The notes under the pieces were generated by a model. The model saw nothing but the letters and a program-made list of their open reading frames with translations. It was not told the origin of the DNA and searched no databases. The translations under genes and the position numbers were made by a program. Of a stretch of 42,879 nucleotides of DNA, positions 33,911-42,663 are shown in pieces (the first letter of the stretch is position 1; every line of letters starts with the position of its first letter). The stretch is from an uncultured Clostridia bacterium (GTDB lineage: Bacteria; Bacillota; Clostridia; Christensenellales; Borkfalkiaceae), in NCBI GenBank assembly GCA_944342055.1, contig CALVME010000086.1, positions 1 to 42,879 of the forward strand. The letters are read 5' to 3'.

Positions 33911-35126
33911 ACACTTTTTCTCCTTCGATAAAAACTGATTTTACGAGATTGATGCCCGTATAATACGGGAGACATTTTAGCTCTTTGCAGTCAAAAATGA
34001 GAAAATCTGCCCGTTTTCCGACCTCAATGCTGCCGACAAGCGCCTCCCTGCCGCACGCCGCCGCGCCGTTGATCGTGAGCGCCGAGATCGTCTCTTCCAC
34101 ACTCAGTTTCATATAGATGCAACAGAGCGCAACGAGCAACGGAACGCTGTAAGTGCAGCAGCTCCCGGGGTTGAAATCGCTCGCCGCCGCGACGATCGCG
34201 CCGCCGTCGATGAGCTTTCTCGCAGGGGCATATTCCTCACCCAGACAAAACGCCGTGAGGGGCAACACCGTCGCCACTGTGGACGAGCGAGCCAACGCCC
34301 CGATGTCGCGATCGCTGACTTGCAGGAGATGATCCGCCGAGCAGGCGCCCGCTTCGACCGCCAGCCCCGCGCCGCCGAGCGGCGTCATTTCGTCCGCGTG
34401 TACCTTCGTCCGCAAGCCGAGTTCCTTCGCGCGGGAGAGATACCTTCTCGCCTCATCGAGCGAAAACGCGCCGCGTTCGACGAAGATATCGGCAAATTCG
34501 CAGAGTCCGCTTTTCGCCGCCGCAGGCAAACTCTCCGCAAGACAATAATCGATGTATTCTTCGCTTCGCATGCCGCGCGGCACCGCATGCGCCCCCATAA
34601 ACGTAGGGACGAGCCGCGTCTTTTGCGAAGTCCGCAGCCGTCTGACGACGGAAAGCTGCTTGAGCTCGGTCTGCGTGTCCAGCCCGTAACCGCTCTTGAT
34701 CTCGCAGGTCGTAACACCCATCGCCAGCATGTGAACGAGATGCTTCTTGGCCTGCGCCTCCAGCGCCTCTTCGCTCGCCGCGCGCGTCGCGTCCACCGTG
34801 TTGACGATGCCGCCGCCGCGCTCCATGATGGAAAGATAGCTGTCTCCGCGCAGTCTCCAGGAAAATTCCTCCGCACGCTCTCCTCCGAAGACGAGATGGG
34901 TATGCGAATCGACGAATCCGGGCGTCACCAGACGGTTTCCGCAATCGAACGCCTCGCCGCGATAGCCCTTTTCGAGGTCCTCCCTCTTTCCGACGGCGGC
35001 GATCCTGCCGTCTCGGACGAGAAACGCCCCGTCTTCGATGACGCCGACTTCCCGCATCGCCGCGCCGCGCCTGACGCCGCCGCGACAGGTCACGAGCTCG
35101 GATATTCCGCGATACAGCCGTTCCAT
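33894..35126 (-). CDS. hutI: Imidazolonepropionase
   Basis: The 410-aa amidohydrolase opens imidazolonepropionate to formiminoglutamate. Metal-site motifs are visible: TPGFVDSHTHLVFGG, TTCEIKSGYGLD, KVHADEM and AASDFNPGS. The ATG at 35126 shares one base with the hutU TGA (TGATG); a much longer upstream frame is a shadow of hutU. The length is normal for bacterial HutI. Confidence 0.95.
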   Translation of the reverse strand: MERLYRGISELVTCRGGVRRGAAMREVGVIEDGAFLVRDGRIAAVGKREDLEKGYRGEAFDCGNRLVTPGFVDSHTHLVFGGERAEEFSWRLRGDSYLSIMERGGGIVNTVDATRAASEEALEAQAKKHLVHMLAMGVTTCEIKSGYGLDTQTELKQLSVVRRLRTSQKTRLVPTFMGAHAVPRGMRSEEYIDYCLAESLPAAAKSGLCEFADIFVERGAFSLDEARRYLSRAKELGLRTKVHADEMTPLGGAGLAVEAGACSADHLLQVSDRDIGALARSSTVATVLPLTAFCLGEEYAPARKLIDGGAIVAAASDFNPGSCCTYSVPLLVALCCIYMKLSVEETISALTINGAAACGREALVGSIEVGKRADFLIFDCKELKCLPYYTGINLVKSVFIEGEKVYGEAV

Positions 35127-37117
35127 CAGAAAAACTTCTCCAAAAGTTCGTCGCTCGCGCAGAAGGGAACGGTAACGCAGTCGTCCGTTTCCCGATTGTA
35201 AGCGCGCACCGTCTCCATGGCGTGCTCGCAGCGAGCCCAGCTTCTCCTCGAAACGCCGATCATCGTATCCCAGACGACCGCCTTTCTGATGATCTCGTCC
35301 ACCCGCGCGCTGCCGTCGAGCACCAGCCCGAAGCCGCCGTTGATCGCTTTGCCGATGCCGACGCCGCCGCCGTTGTGCAGTGCGACGAGGCTCATGCCCC
35401 GCGCCGCGTTGCCCGCATAGCACTGCACCGCCATGTCCGCCGTGACGTTGCTCCCGTCGTAGATGTTGCTCGTCTCGCGATAGGGAGAATCCGTTCCTCC
35501 CGTGTCGTGATGATCGCGCCCCAGCATGACGGGTCCGATCTCTCCGTTTCGGATCATTTCGTTGAATTTCAAGGCGATGTCCCGCCTGCCGAATGCATCC
35601 TGGTACAGAATGCGGCACTTTGTGCCGACCACGAGGCGATTCTTTTCTGCGTCGCGGATCCAGATGTAATTGTCTCTGTCCTGTCCGCGGCGAGTCGGAT
35701 CGATAACGGACATCGCCGCCTCGTCCGTCTTGCGGAGGTCCTCCTCCTTTCCGGAAAGACAACACCAACGGAAGGGCCCGTAGCCGTAGTCGAAGAGCAT
35801 GGGCCCCATGATGTCCTCCACATACGAAGGGAAGATGAATCCTTCGGACGTATCGAAGCCGTTTTTCGCGATCTCTTTGACACCCGCGTCGAACACCGCC
35901 CGCATGAAGGAATTGCCGTAATCGAAGAAATAAGTGCCGCGCCGCACGAGCTCGCGGATGAGCTCGAAATGCTTTTTCAGCGAAGCGTCCACCAGTCGCC
36001 TGAACGTCTCTTTGTCTCTCGCCAACAGCCGCGTGCGCTCCGCAAAGTCGATGCCCTGCGGACAATATCCGCCGTCGTAAGGGACGTGACAGCTCGTCTG
36101 ATCGGAGAGAAGATCGATGTGTATGTTTTGCTCCACCGCATAGGCGAGCAGGTCTACGATGTTGCCGTGGTAGGCAATGGAGACGCTCTCCTTCTTCCCG
36201 CAAGCCTCCTTCGCCCAGGCGAACGCCTCCGCCCTGTCTGCGGTGATCTTGCCGACCCAGCCCTGCGAATGGCGCGTGCGGATGCGGCTCTCGTCCACTT
36301 CCGCGATGATGCCGACGCCGTGCGCGATCTCCACCGCCTTGGGCTGTGCGCCGCTCATGCCGCCAAGCCCCGAAGTGACGAACAGCTTTCCGCTCAGATC
36401 GCCGTCTGCAGGGATGCCCAAGACCTTTCTTCCCGCGTTGAGTATGGTATTAAACGTGCCGTGTACGATGCCCTGCGGGCCGATGTACATCCAGCCGCCC
36501 GCCGTCATCTGTCCGTAATTGGAGACTCCCATCGCCGCCGCGCGCGCCCAGTCTTCGGGATCGTCGAACATGCCGACCATCAGTCCGTTGGTGATCACGA
36601 CGCGGGGAGCTTCCTCTCTCGAAGCGAACAAGCCCATGGGATGTCCGCTCATCATCACGAGCGTCTTGTCGTGCGTCAGCTCCTCCAGATAGCTGCGGAT
36701 GAGCCGATACTGCATCCAGTTCTGGCACACCTGCCCCGTCTCCCCGTAGGTGACGAGCTCGTAGGGATAGAGCGCGACCTCATGATCGAGATTGTTGTCG
36801 ATCATGACCTGAAACGCCTTTCCCTCCACGCACTTTCCTTTGTATTCGGAAATCGGCTTGCCGTAAATGCGGTCTTTGGGCATAAAGCGATAGCCGTAGA
36901 TCCTGCCGCGCTCTTCGAGCTCTTTGGCAAACTCGGGCGCGATCTCCTCCTGCCATTCCTCGGGAATGTAGCGGAGCGCATTTTTGAGCGCCAGACGCTT
37001 TTGCTCGGCGCTCAGTTTTGCCGTGCGCTTGGGCGCGCGCCGCACGCCCTCTCTGAATTCGGGATAAGACGGGAGCCGCCCGTTTTCCCCGAGCACCTGT
37101 TTCATGTCTTTTTCCAT
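35126..37117 (-). CDS. hutU: Urocanate hydratase
   Basis: The 663-aa NAD-dependent enzyme converts urocanate to imidazolonepropionate. Landmarks are YGQMTAGGWMYIGPQGIVHGT, SGLGGMSGAQPKA (NAD binding) and DQTSCHVPYDGGYCPQG. Further on come RDHHDTGGTDSPYRET and LHNGGGVGIGKAINGGFG. The protein is about 110 residues longer than the B. subtilis enzyme and resembles the long form known from eukaryotes and some anaerobes. A GGGG site lies before the ATG. It starts 9 bp after hutH. Confidence 0.96.
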   Translation of the reverse strand: MEKDMKQVLGENGRLPSYPEFREGVRRAPKRTAKLSAEQKRLALKNALRYIPEEWQEEIAPEFAKELEERGRIYGYRFMPKDRIYGKPISEYKGKCVEGKAFQVMIDNNLDHEVALYPYELVTYGETGQVCQNWMQYRLIRSYLEELTHDKTLVMMSGHPMGLFASREEAPRVVITNGLMVGMFDDPEDWARAAAMGVSNYGQMTAGGWMYIGPQGIVHGTFNTILNAGRKVLGIPADGDLSGKLFVTSGLGGMSGAQPKAVEIAHGVGIIAEVDESRIRTRHSQGWVGKITADRAEAFAWAKEACGKKESVSIAYHGNIVDLLAYAVEQNIHIDLLSDQTSCHVPYDGGYCPQGIDFAERTRLLARDKETFRRLVDASLKKHFELIRELVRRGTYFFDYGNSFMRAVFDAGVKEIAKNGFDTSEGFIFPSYVEDIMGPMLFDYGYGPFRWCCLSGKEEDLRKTDEAAMSVIDPTRRGQDRDNYIWIRDAEKNRLVVGTKCRILYQDAFGRRDIALKFNEMIRNGEIGPVMLGRDHHDTGGTDSPYRETSNIYDGSNVTADMAVQCYAGNAARGMSLVALHNGGGVGIGKAINGGFGLVLDGSARVDEIIRKAVVWDTMIGVSRRSWARCEHAMETVRAYNRETDDCVTVPFCASDELLEKFF

Positions 37118-37126
37118 ATTCGCCCC

Positions 37127-38656
37127 TTAAAAATCGATGGAGCCCGTAAGCTCTTCCACCCGCGCGAGCAGCGTACCGTCTATGATGCGCGCCTCGCACT
37201 CGTTGATGTCTCCGTAGATCGGTCTGTCTTCCTTGAGGTGCGGCACGACCTCCCGAATGCATTCGTACGCCGCCTTTGTCCCGGGGCCCATGCCCTTGTC
37301 GCCGCGCAGATCGATCGCCTGACACGCGCACATGAGTTCGATCGCCAGCACGCGCCGTGCGTTCTCCAGAATTTCATGCGCCTTCCGCGCCGCGATGGTA
37401 CCCATGGAGACGTGGTCTTCCTGGTTCGCGCTCGAAGGGATGGAATCGACGCTCGCAGGGTGCGCCAGCACTTTGTTTTCGGATACGAGCGCCGCCGCCG
37501 TGTACTGCACGATCATGTAACCGCTGTTCACGCCGCCGCACTCGACCAAAAAGGAAGGCAGTCCCGAGAGCGCAGAGTTGACCATGCGCTCGATGCGCCG
37601 CTCCGAGATGTCTGCGATCTCGGCGAGCGCGATCCCCAGAAAGTCAAAACTCAAAGCCATCGGCTGGCCATGGAAGTTTCCTCCCGAAATCGCCTCTCCC
37701 GTCTCGGAAAAAATGACGGGGTTGTCGGTGACGGAATCCACCTCGATCTCAATCTTATGCAAGACATAATTGACCGCGTCCTTGCTCGCGCCGTGCACCT
37801 GCGGCGTACAGCGGAGGGAATAGGCGTCCTGTACCCTCTTTTCTCCCTGTTTCGTGACGTTTTTGCTCCCCTTGAGCAATCTGGAGAGAATGCGCGCCGT
37901 GTCGATCTGCCCGCGATGCGGACGTATCTCATGCATGCGCGGATCGAGCGCGTCCACGATCCCGTTTTGCGCTTCGAAACTCATTGCCGCCGCCACGTCC
38001 GCGATCTTCAGAAGGGAGAGCGCGTCGTAGACGGTCAATGCGCCGACCGCCGTCATAAACTGCGTGCCGTTGATGAGCGCAAGCCCCTCCTTTTGCATGA
38101 GTTCCTGTACGGGGATGCCCGCCGCCTCCATGGCGGCCCTGCCGTCCATGATCTCGCCTTTGTACTTCGCCTGTCCGAGCCCCAGAACGGGGAGAACCAT
38201 ATGCGCAAGCGGGACCAGGTCTCCGCTCGCACCCAAAGATCCCTTCTCTGGCACGACGGGCGTGACGCCTTCGTTGAGCATACGGATGAGCGTATGCACG
38301 ATCTCCAAACGGATGCCCGAATAACCCTTGGCAAAGTTGTTGACGCGCAGCAGCATCGCCGCTCGCACCACTTCGTCGGTAAAAAAATTTCCCGCGCCTA
38401 CCGCGTGGGAAACAATCAGGTTTTTTTGGAGGCTGTTCGTATATTCCTTTTCAATGAACGTCTCGCTGAACATTCCGAACCCTGTCGTTACGCCGTAAAC
38501 GACTTTCGAATCCTCAACCAACCGATCGACCACACGCCGAGATTGCACTATCTTTTCTTCCGCGCTCGGCGACAATGAAACTTTGGCACCCTGTCTCGCC
38601 ACATTCACAATTTGCCTCAACGTAATTTCACTGCCGGTGATCACAACTTCGTTCAT
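37127..38656 (-). CDS. hutH: Histidine ammonia-lyase
   Basis: The 509-aa enzyme deaminates L-histidine to trans-urocanate. The MIO prosthetic group forms from Ala143-Ser144-Gly145 within GSLGASGDLVPLAH. Other motifs are YGVTTGFGMF, GNFHGQPMA and SSANQEDHVSMG. Length is standard. A GAGGAAACG site precedes the ATG at 38656. It is the first gene of the minus-strand run and has a consensus promoter and a 131-nt leader. Confidence 0.97.
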   Translation of the reverse strand: MNEVVITGSEITLRQIVNVARQGAKVSLSPSAEEKIVQSRRVVDRLVEDSKVVYGVTTGFGMFSETFIEKEYTNSLQKNLIVSHAVGAGNFFTDEVVRAAMLLRVNNFAKGYSGIRLEIVHTLIRMLNEGVTPVVPEKGSLGASGDLVPLAHMVLPVLGLGQAKYKGEIMDGRAAMEAAGIPVQELMQKEGLALINGTQFMTAVGALTVYDALSLLKIADVAAAMSFEAQNGIVDALDPRMHEIRPHRGQIDTARILSRLLKGSKNVTKQGEKRVQDAYSLRCTPQVHGASKDAVNYVLHKIEIEVDSVTDNPVIFSETGEAISGGNFHGQPMALSFDFLGIALAEIADISERRIERMVNSALSGLPSFLVECGGVNSGYMIVQYTAAALVSENKVLAHPASVDSIPSSANQEDHVSMGTIAARKAHEILENARRVLAIELMCACQAIDLRGDKGMGPGTKAAYECIREVVPHLKEDRPIYGDINECEARIIDGTLLARVEELTGSIDF

Positions 38657-38787
38657 CGTTTCCTCTTTTCTGACCCGATTTTTGTCAGTTTGTTCCGGTT
38701 TTTTACGCGTTCAGGGATACCGCAAGTCCTTTGCTTTGTCCGCCTTCGATCTCCTCCGTCCTTTGGAACATCCTCCTGAATATTATT
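38657..38787 (-). promoter_or_regulatory. Structured 5' leader of hutH
   Basis: The transcript leader from about 38787 can close on itself: minus-strand segments 38780-38770 and 38718-38710 pair over 9 bp with a 2-nt bulge, enclosing purine-rich sequence with a smaller GCAA/TTGC hairpin. A second short hairpin (CTGAC/GTCAG) lies nearer the start codon. No known riboswitch class was recognised. Confidence 0.35.
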
Positions 38788-38793
38788 GTATAT

Positions 38794-38822
38794 ACTATAA
38801 CACGCCCGCTTCAAACAGTCAA
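38794..38822 (-). promoter_or_regulatory. SigA-type promoter of the hut operon
   Basis: On the minus strand TTGACT (38822-38817), 17-bp spacer, TATAGT (38799-38794). Confidence 0.85.
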
Positions 38823-38940
38823 GCGAATAGATAAAACCTTCTCATTTCGATTTTTCGATAGTTTCTATAAGTAAATATTATTCAATTCACAACAAACAAA
38901 CACCTCGCTTTCGCTTTTTTCACGCCGTTTTCAAATACCG

Positions 38941-38968
38941 TTGACTTTTGAAGTCGCTATGATATAAT
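38941..38968 (+). promoter_or_regulatory. SigA-type promoter of the ECF sigma operon
   Basis: TTGACT (38941-38946), 16-bp spacer, TATAAT (38963-38968). It would give a leader of about 96 nt before the sigma gene and would supply basal expression. Between it and the hut promoter (38823-38940) nothing else was recognised. Confidence 0.85.
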
Positions 38969-39016
38969 AGGATTGAGGCGCATGCTCTCAAACGATTTAT
39001 GTTTTTATTCTTTTTC

Positions 39017-39058
39017 CCAACAAAACGGCGGCTTTCTTCCGTTTAATGGGCGAAAGCG
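39017..39058 (+). promoter_or_regulatory. Putative ECF-type promoter, copy 1
   Basis: The block CCAACAAAACG (39017-39027), 12 bp, and CGTTTAATGGGCGAAA (39040-39055) recur before the lipoprotein gene. An AAC-containing -35 and a CGT-starting -10 are usual for ECF sigma promoters. It is 15 bp before the sigma gene ATG. Confidence 0.65.
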
Positions 39059-39070
39059 AAAGGAACGGAT

Positions 39071-39595
39071 ATGCAGAATTTGCAAAAACGAAAGCTCGAC
39101 GCGCTCATGAAACGAGTGATCGAGGGAGACAACGATGCCTTTTGCCTCCTGTACGAGGCCACCGCCAAAGGAATATTTGCCTTTGCATACTCGTATCTGG
39201 GAAAGAGGGAAGACGCGGAAGACGTCACGCAGGAGACCTTCTTTGCCGCAAAGCGGAAGGCGCACCTCTATCGTCCCGGGACGGACGTCAGAGCCTGGCT
39301 CTTTCAGATTGCAAAAAATCTTTCGCTCGATGAACTGCGGAAGAAGAAAAACAGCGCCGCGCCCCTGGGCGACGCGCTCGAAAACACCCTCTCCGTCAAG
39401 CCTCAGCTGACCGAACTCGACGCGCTCACCGCCTGCCTCGACGAGGCGGAACGGGAAATCGTACTTTTGCACGCGGTCTGGCAATACAAGCACAGGGAGA
39501 TCGCAGAGCTCACGGGGACGCCGCTCGGAACGGTGACCTGGAAATACAAGAAGGCGCTGGCAAAACTTCGCGACTACTTAAAGGAGGATCTATGA
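39071..39595 (+). CDS. ECF-type RNA polymerase sigma factor
   Basis: A 174-aa group 4 sigma factor. Region 2 (about 15-92) has the core-binding REDAEDVTQETFFAA and WLFQIAKNLSLDELRKKK. Region 4 (about 118-170) has a helix-turn-helix, YKHREIAELTGTPLGTVTWKYKKALAKLR. No region 3 or extra domain is present. The ATG at 39071 follows AAAGGA at 6 bp. Its stop overlaps the next gene by 4 nt (ATGA), the usual coupling of an ECF factor with its anti-sigma factor. Likely autoregulated through copy 1 of the two-block element. Confidence 0.93.
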   Translation: MQNLQKRKLDALMKRVIEGDNDAFCLLYEATAKGIFAFAYSYLGKREDAEDVTQETFFAAKRKAHLYRPGTDVRAWLFQIAKNLSLDELRKKKNSAAPLGDALENTLSVKPQLTELDALTACLDEAEREIVLLHAVWQYKHREIAELTGTPLGTVTWKYKKALAKLRDYLKEDL

Positions 39596-40929
39596 AACAA
39601 TCTGATTTTTTTGAACGTCTCAACAAAGAACTCGATCTTGCGACTCCTCCTATGAGCGAAGAGCTCAAAAGCGAACCCATCCCTCTTGCGACGCACGAAG
39701 AAAAAGAACAAGCCTTTTCCTTCCGCGACGCGAAGAAGAAACGCCTGCGCTTTTGGGGCATCGCCACCTCGGCGGCATCCCTCGTCATCGCCTTTGCACT
39801 CCTTTTGAGCAACGCGCTCGGCGCATTCACCGTCGCACCGCAATACATCACCATGCGGCTGGACATCAATCCCTCGCTCACCGTGGTTCTGGACAGGAAC
39901 TACAACGTAAAAAAGGTTGTCAGCGCAAACGCGGACGCAGATACGCTGTTGTCGGACGAAACGTTTTGCAGCTCTCTCGTCGGCGAACACGCAGAGAATG
40001 CCGCCGTCTCGATCGCAGAGCGCGCCGCACAGACGGGTTACTTCGATCTGGAAGAAACGGGAACGGCACAGCATTTCAACGAGATCACCGTCTCCGTTCT
40101 CTCTGACGAAGCGATGCCGAAAGAGATTGCAAGCGGCATCGAAAATAAACTGACCTCTTTCTTCTGCGAACGGGGCATCTACGTCTATGCGCACGTCGAA
40201 GAAAGGAAGAGCGAAGAGGCGCAAGCCGAAGTCGCCGCCGCCGAAGAGCGGGACGTTCTTTGGTATGAGTTTGTCGCCGCAAGCGAAAACCTTGACCTGA
40301 CCGCCCTTTGGACGCTCGCAAAACGTACAGTCTTCGATTACGCCGAAGATCTGCTTGCGGACGCGCTCGAAAAATACGATCTGTTCGGACAGATCGACGC
40401 GCTCAACGATCAAATCGCCGCCGATCCGCAGGGAAAGGGCAAGACGTACTGGACGATCGGAGGAGACGAGAATCAGAACATTTCCGAACTGTGCAGCGAC
40501 ATAAAGGCGCTTTTGGAGCGATTGTTTCTCCTATACGGCACCGACTGCCGCGAAAAGGACGCGCTCTCTTACCTAAAATATCTCGCCGCGTCTTCCTACC
40601 GCGCAACGATCTCTCAGGAGAGCATTTCCTCTCTCAGGAAACTGAACGAGACGGGCATCGACGACGAGACGTTCTGCGGAATCGAAAATCTCACGCTTCG
40701 GCTTCGGTATTATCAGCTGATCTCCAACGATTTCTTCCAGGAGATCGCGACGAGCATACTGGAAGGAGTCGCAGAGGGAGCCGAACTCATCTTACGCGAC
40801 ATTGCCGAACTGACCGAATGCCGCATGCAGGACCGCTATGAAAAATATTCCGTGCTCTTTTCCCTGGAACGCAGTTCGATCTCCGAAAGCGCATACGCCG
40901 AATTCCTGATCCGCATCGGCAAAAATTAA
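39592..40929 (+). CDS. RsgI-like membrane anti-sigma factor
   Basis: A 445-aa single-pass membrane protein coupled to the sigma gene. Residues 1-50 are cytosolic and charged, without the HxxxCxxC zinc motif of ZAS-type anti-sigma factors. A transmembrane segment lies at about 54-76. Just outside, residues 86-120 (YITMRLDINPSLTVVLD...) match the conserved extracytoplasmic region of RsgI proteins, the anti-sigma factors of the SigI system, with Asn93-Pro94-Ser95. Family members have been reported to cleave themselves at this Asn-Pro bond. The remaining 300 residues are mainly helical and not recognised. It is unusual that an RsgI-like domain is joined to an ECF sigma factor and not to SigI. Confidence 0.8.
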   Translation: MKQSDFFERLNKELDLATPPMSEELKSEPIPLATHEEKEQAFSFRDAKKKRLRFWGIATSAASLVIAFALLLSNALGAFTVAPQYITMRLDINPSLTVVLDRNYNVKKVVSANADADTLLSDETFCSSLVGEHAENAAVSIAERAAQTGYFDLEETGTAQHFNEITVSVLSDEAMPKEIASGIENKLTSFFCERGIYVYAHVEERKSEEAQAEVAAAEERDVLWYEFVAASENLDLTALWTLAKRTVFDYAEDLLADALEKYDLFGQIDALNDQIAADPQGKGKTYWTIGGDENQNISELCSDIKALLERLFLLYGTDCREKDALSYLKYLAASSYRATISQESISSLRKLNETGIDDETFCGIENLTLRLRYYQLISNDFFQEIATSILEGVAEGAELILRDIAELTECRMQDRYEKYSVLFSLERSSISESAYAEFLIRIGKN

Positions 40930-40952
40930 AAAATAAAAAAATTGCAAGATTG

Positions 40953-40993
40953 CCAATAAAACGCCCCTCCGTTTCGTTTAATGGGCGAAAACG
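40953..40993 (+). promoter_or_regulatory. Putative ECF-type promoter, copy 2
   Basis: CCAATAAAACG (40953-40963), 11 bp, and CGTTTAATGGGCGAAA (40975-40990). It repeats copy 1 and lies 52 bp before the lipoprotein gene. The second block is flanked by partly inverted CCGTTTCG/CGAAAACGG. Confidence 0.65.
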
Positions 40994-41044
40994 GAACAAG
41001 ATAGAATCACAAATCGTTTCGATTCCGAAAAAGGAGGCAACATC

Positions 41045-42553
41045 ATGAAGAAAAAATTTGCATTATTGATGGCAGCGGGACTGTCGGGAGCCATGATGCT
41101 CTCCCTCGCCACGGCTTGCGGCGACAAAGGAAAAGCCGCCTACTATGTGGGAATAGACGTCAATCCTTCCCTATCCCTGGTCCTTGACAAAAACGACACC
41201 GTCATCTGCGCCATTGCGAACAATGAAGACGCACAGGTACTGCTTTACGACGAAAACCTTGAAGGCATGAGCGCGGAAGAAGCGGCGCAGCGCATCGCAG
41301 AACTCTCCTTTGAGCTCGGTTACCTGAACGAAGACAACCACGGCGTCAACATCACGATCGAAGGGAAATCGGAAAGAGCTGCGGAAAAACTGGAGAACAA
41401 AATTCAGAAATCGTTTGTCGCTTCGGCGGGCGAAGGGTTTGCTCTCACGTTCACCTCTCAGGGTACCTTCTCCGCCAACCGCGAATTAGAGGCGCTCAAA
41501 GCGGAGTATTCCGCGAACGCGTCCATTCAAGAACTTACCTTGGGGAAATTCGAACTCATCGTCGAAGCGCAGCGCGCAGACAACACCCTTTCCGTCGAAG
41601 TCGCGGCAGAGATGGACGTATCGGAACTCGTCAACCGCCTGGCAGACGCGGCGGAAACCATCGAACCGTATGCGACGGCTGCTTACGACGCGGCAAAGAC
41701 GGCGGCGGCGCGGATCTATTACGATACGAAAAGCCAGCTTCTCGACAGCATCTGGCTGGCGCCCTACAACGCCGACGCAGTCGCGTCCCTCATCCCGGGC
41801 TATACCAGAAAATATTCGATCAACTACGGACTCGTCTACAACGTCTACACCGCTTCCGCCCGCACGCTGAACGCGGCACTCGACGTCGCGGAAGCAGCAG
41901 AGCGGAAAGCCGAACAGACGGCAGTCTCCGACGCGACGCTCAACGCCGTAGCCGACACCCTTCGCCTGACGGACGACGAGCGCGAGGCATTCTTTGCGGA
42001 AGTTGCGCAAAACGGAAAGACCGTCGCCGTACTCGACGAATACCTCAACCGATACTTTAAAAACATGACGGAAGAAGAGCTCGCGGCGGCAAAAGCGGAA
42101 TGGAACGAGCTGATGCAGGAAGTACAGAAAGAAGCCGATCGGATCGACGCGCTGATCGCAGACGAATACAAAGCGGCGCTGAACAAACTGGCGATCGACA
42201 CCAAGGCGATCGTCTCCGACCTGATACCGGACAGAGTCAAAGACACGGTGGGCGAATATCTGACCGAATTGGAAACGCTCATTCAGGAAATCGAAAGCGC
42301 CGTCGACGGAAAAGAACCCAAGCCCGCGACATACGCGACGCTGGAAGTCTTCGAAAACCGCGCGGACGAGATTCTCGGAAAGATGAGGACGGACCTCACG
42401 GAAGAAGACCTGCAAAGCGTAGAAAACGCGCAAGCGGCGATCGACAAATTACTCTCCGCGGCAGAAGAAAAATTTCAGACTGCAATCGCCGACGCGGAAC
42501 GGCTGGCAAGGGAACACCTGGAAGCGCTGAAAGCGGCGAGAACGAATCCATGA
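41045..42553 (+). CDS. RsgI-domain lipoprotein, unknown function
   Basis: A 502-aa lipoprotein whose signal peptide ends LATAC (Cys25). Directly after it comes YYVGIDVNPSLSLVLDKNDTV with Asn40-Pro41-Ser42, clearly related to the anti-sigma protein's extracytoplasmic motif. The region to about 150 follows the same pattern: residue-rich AEEAAQRIAELSFELGYL, and in the neighbour AENAAVSIAERAAQTGYF. The remaining 350 residues are Ala/Glu-rich, helical and likely coiled-coil, with no membrane segment. It has a very strong site (AAGGAGG) and a terminator after the stop. It may compete with or sense together with the anti-sigma protein, but this is inference. Confidence 0.8.
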   Translation: MKKKFALLMAAGLSGAMMLSLATACGDKGKAAYYVGIDVNPSLSLVLDKNDTVICAIANNEDAQVLLYDENLEGMSAEEAAQRIAELSFELGYLNEDNHGVNITIEGKSERAAEKLENKIQKSFVASAGEGFALTFTSQGTFSANRELEALKAEYSANASIQELTLGKFELIVEAQRADNTLSVEVAAEMDVSELVNRLADAAETIEPYATAAYDAAKTAAARIYYDTKSQLLDSIWLAPYNADAVASLIPGYTRKYSINYGLVYNVYTASARTLNAALDVAEAAERKAEQTAVSDATLNAVADTLRLTDDEREAFFAEVAQNGKTVAVLDEYLNRYFKNMTEEELAAAKAEWNELMQEVQKEADRIDALIADEYKAALNKLAIDTKAIVSDLIPDRVKDTVGEYLTELETLIQEIESAVDGKEPKPATYATLEVFENRADEILGKMRTDLTEEDLQSVENAQAAIDKLLSAAEEKFQTAIADAERLAREHLEALKAARTNP

Positions 42554-42574
42554 CGCCGCGCAAGCGAAACGCAA

Positions 42575-42608
42575 AAAACAGAGGGTTGAATTTCCCTCTG
42601 TTTTGTAT
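42575..42608 (+). terminator. Intrinsic terminator of the lipoprotein gene
   Basis: A perfect 11-bp stem (42575-42585 with 42594-42604) has an 8-nt loop and is followed by TTTTGTATTTT. Confidence 0.88.
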
Positions 42609-42663
42609 TTTGCATTCCGTGCTTCATGGTGCGAGGCTGCGGGCCGTCATGCTGTCGAAAAAA

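Noticed and set aside
35127..36203. Upstream extension of the hutI frame by 359 codons
   Set aside because: It lies inside hutU in another frame. The protein before Met at 35126 is low complexity and Arg-rich, and hutI homologues begin at that Met.
35222..38578. Plus-strand frame of 1,118 codons opposite hutU and hutH
   Set aside because: The codon bias of the hut genes leaves few stops on the antisense strand. Its protein is rich in Arg, His and Asp with no fold or motif, and both opposite genes are fully conserved enzymes.
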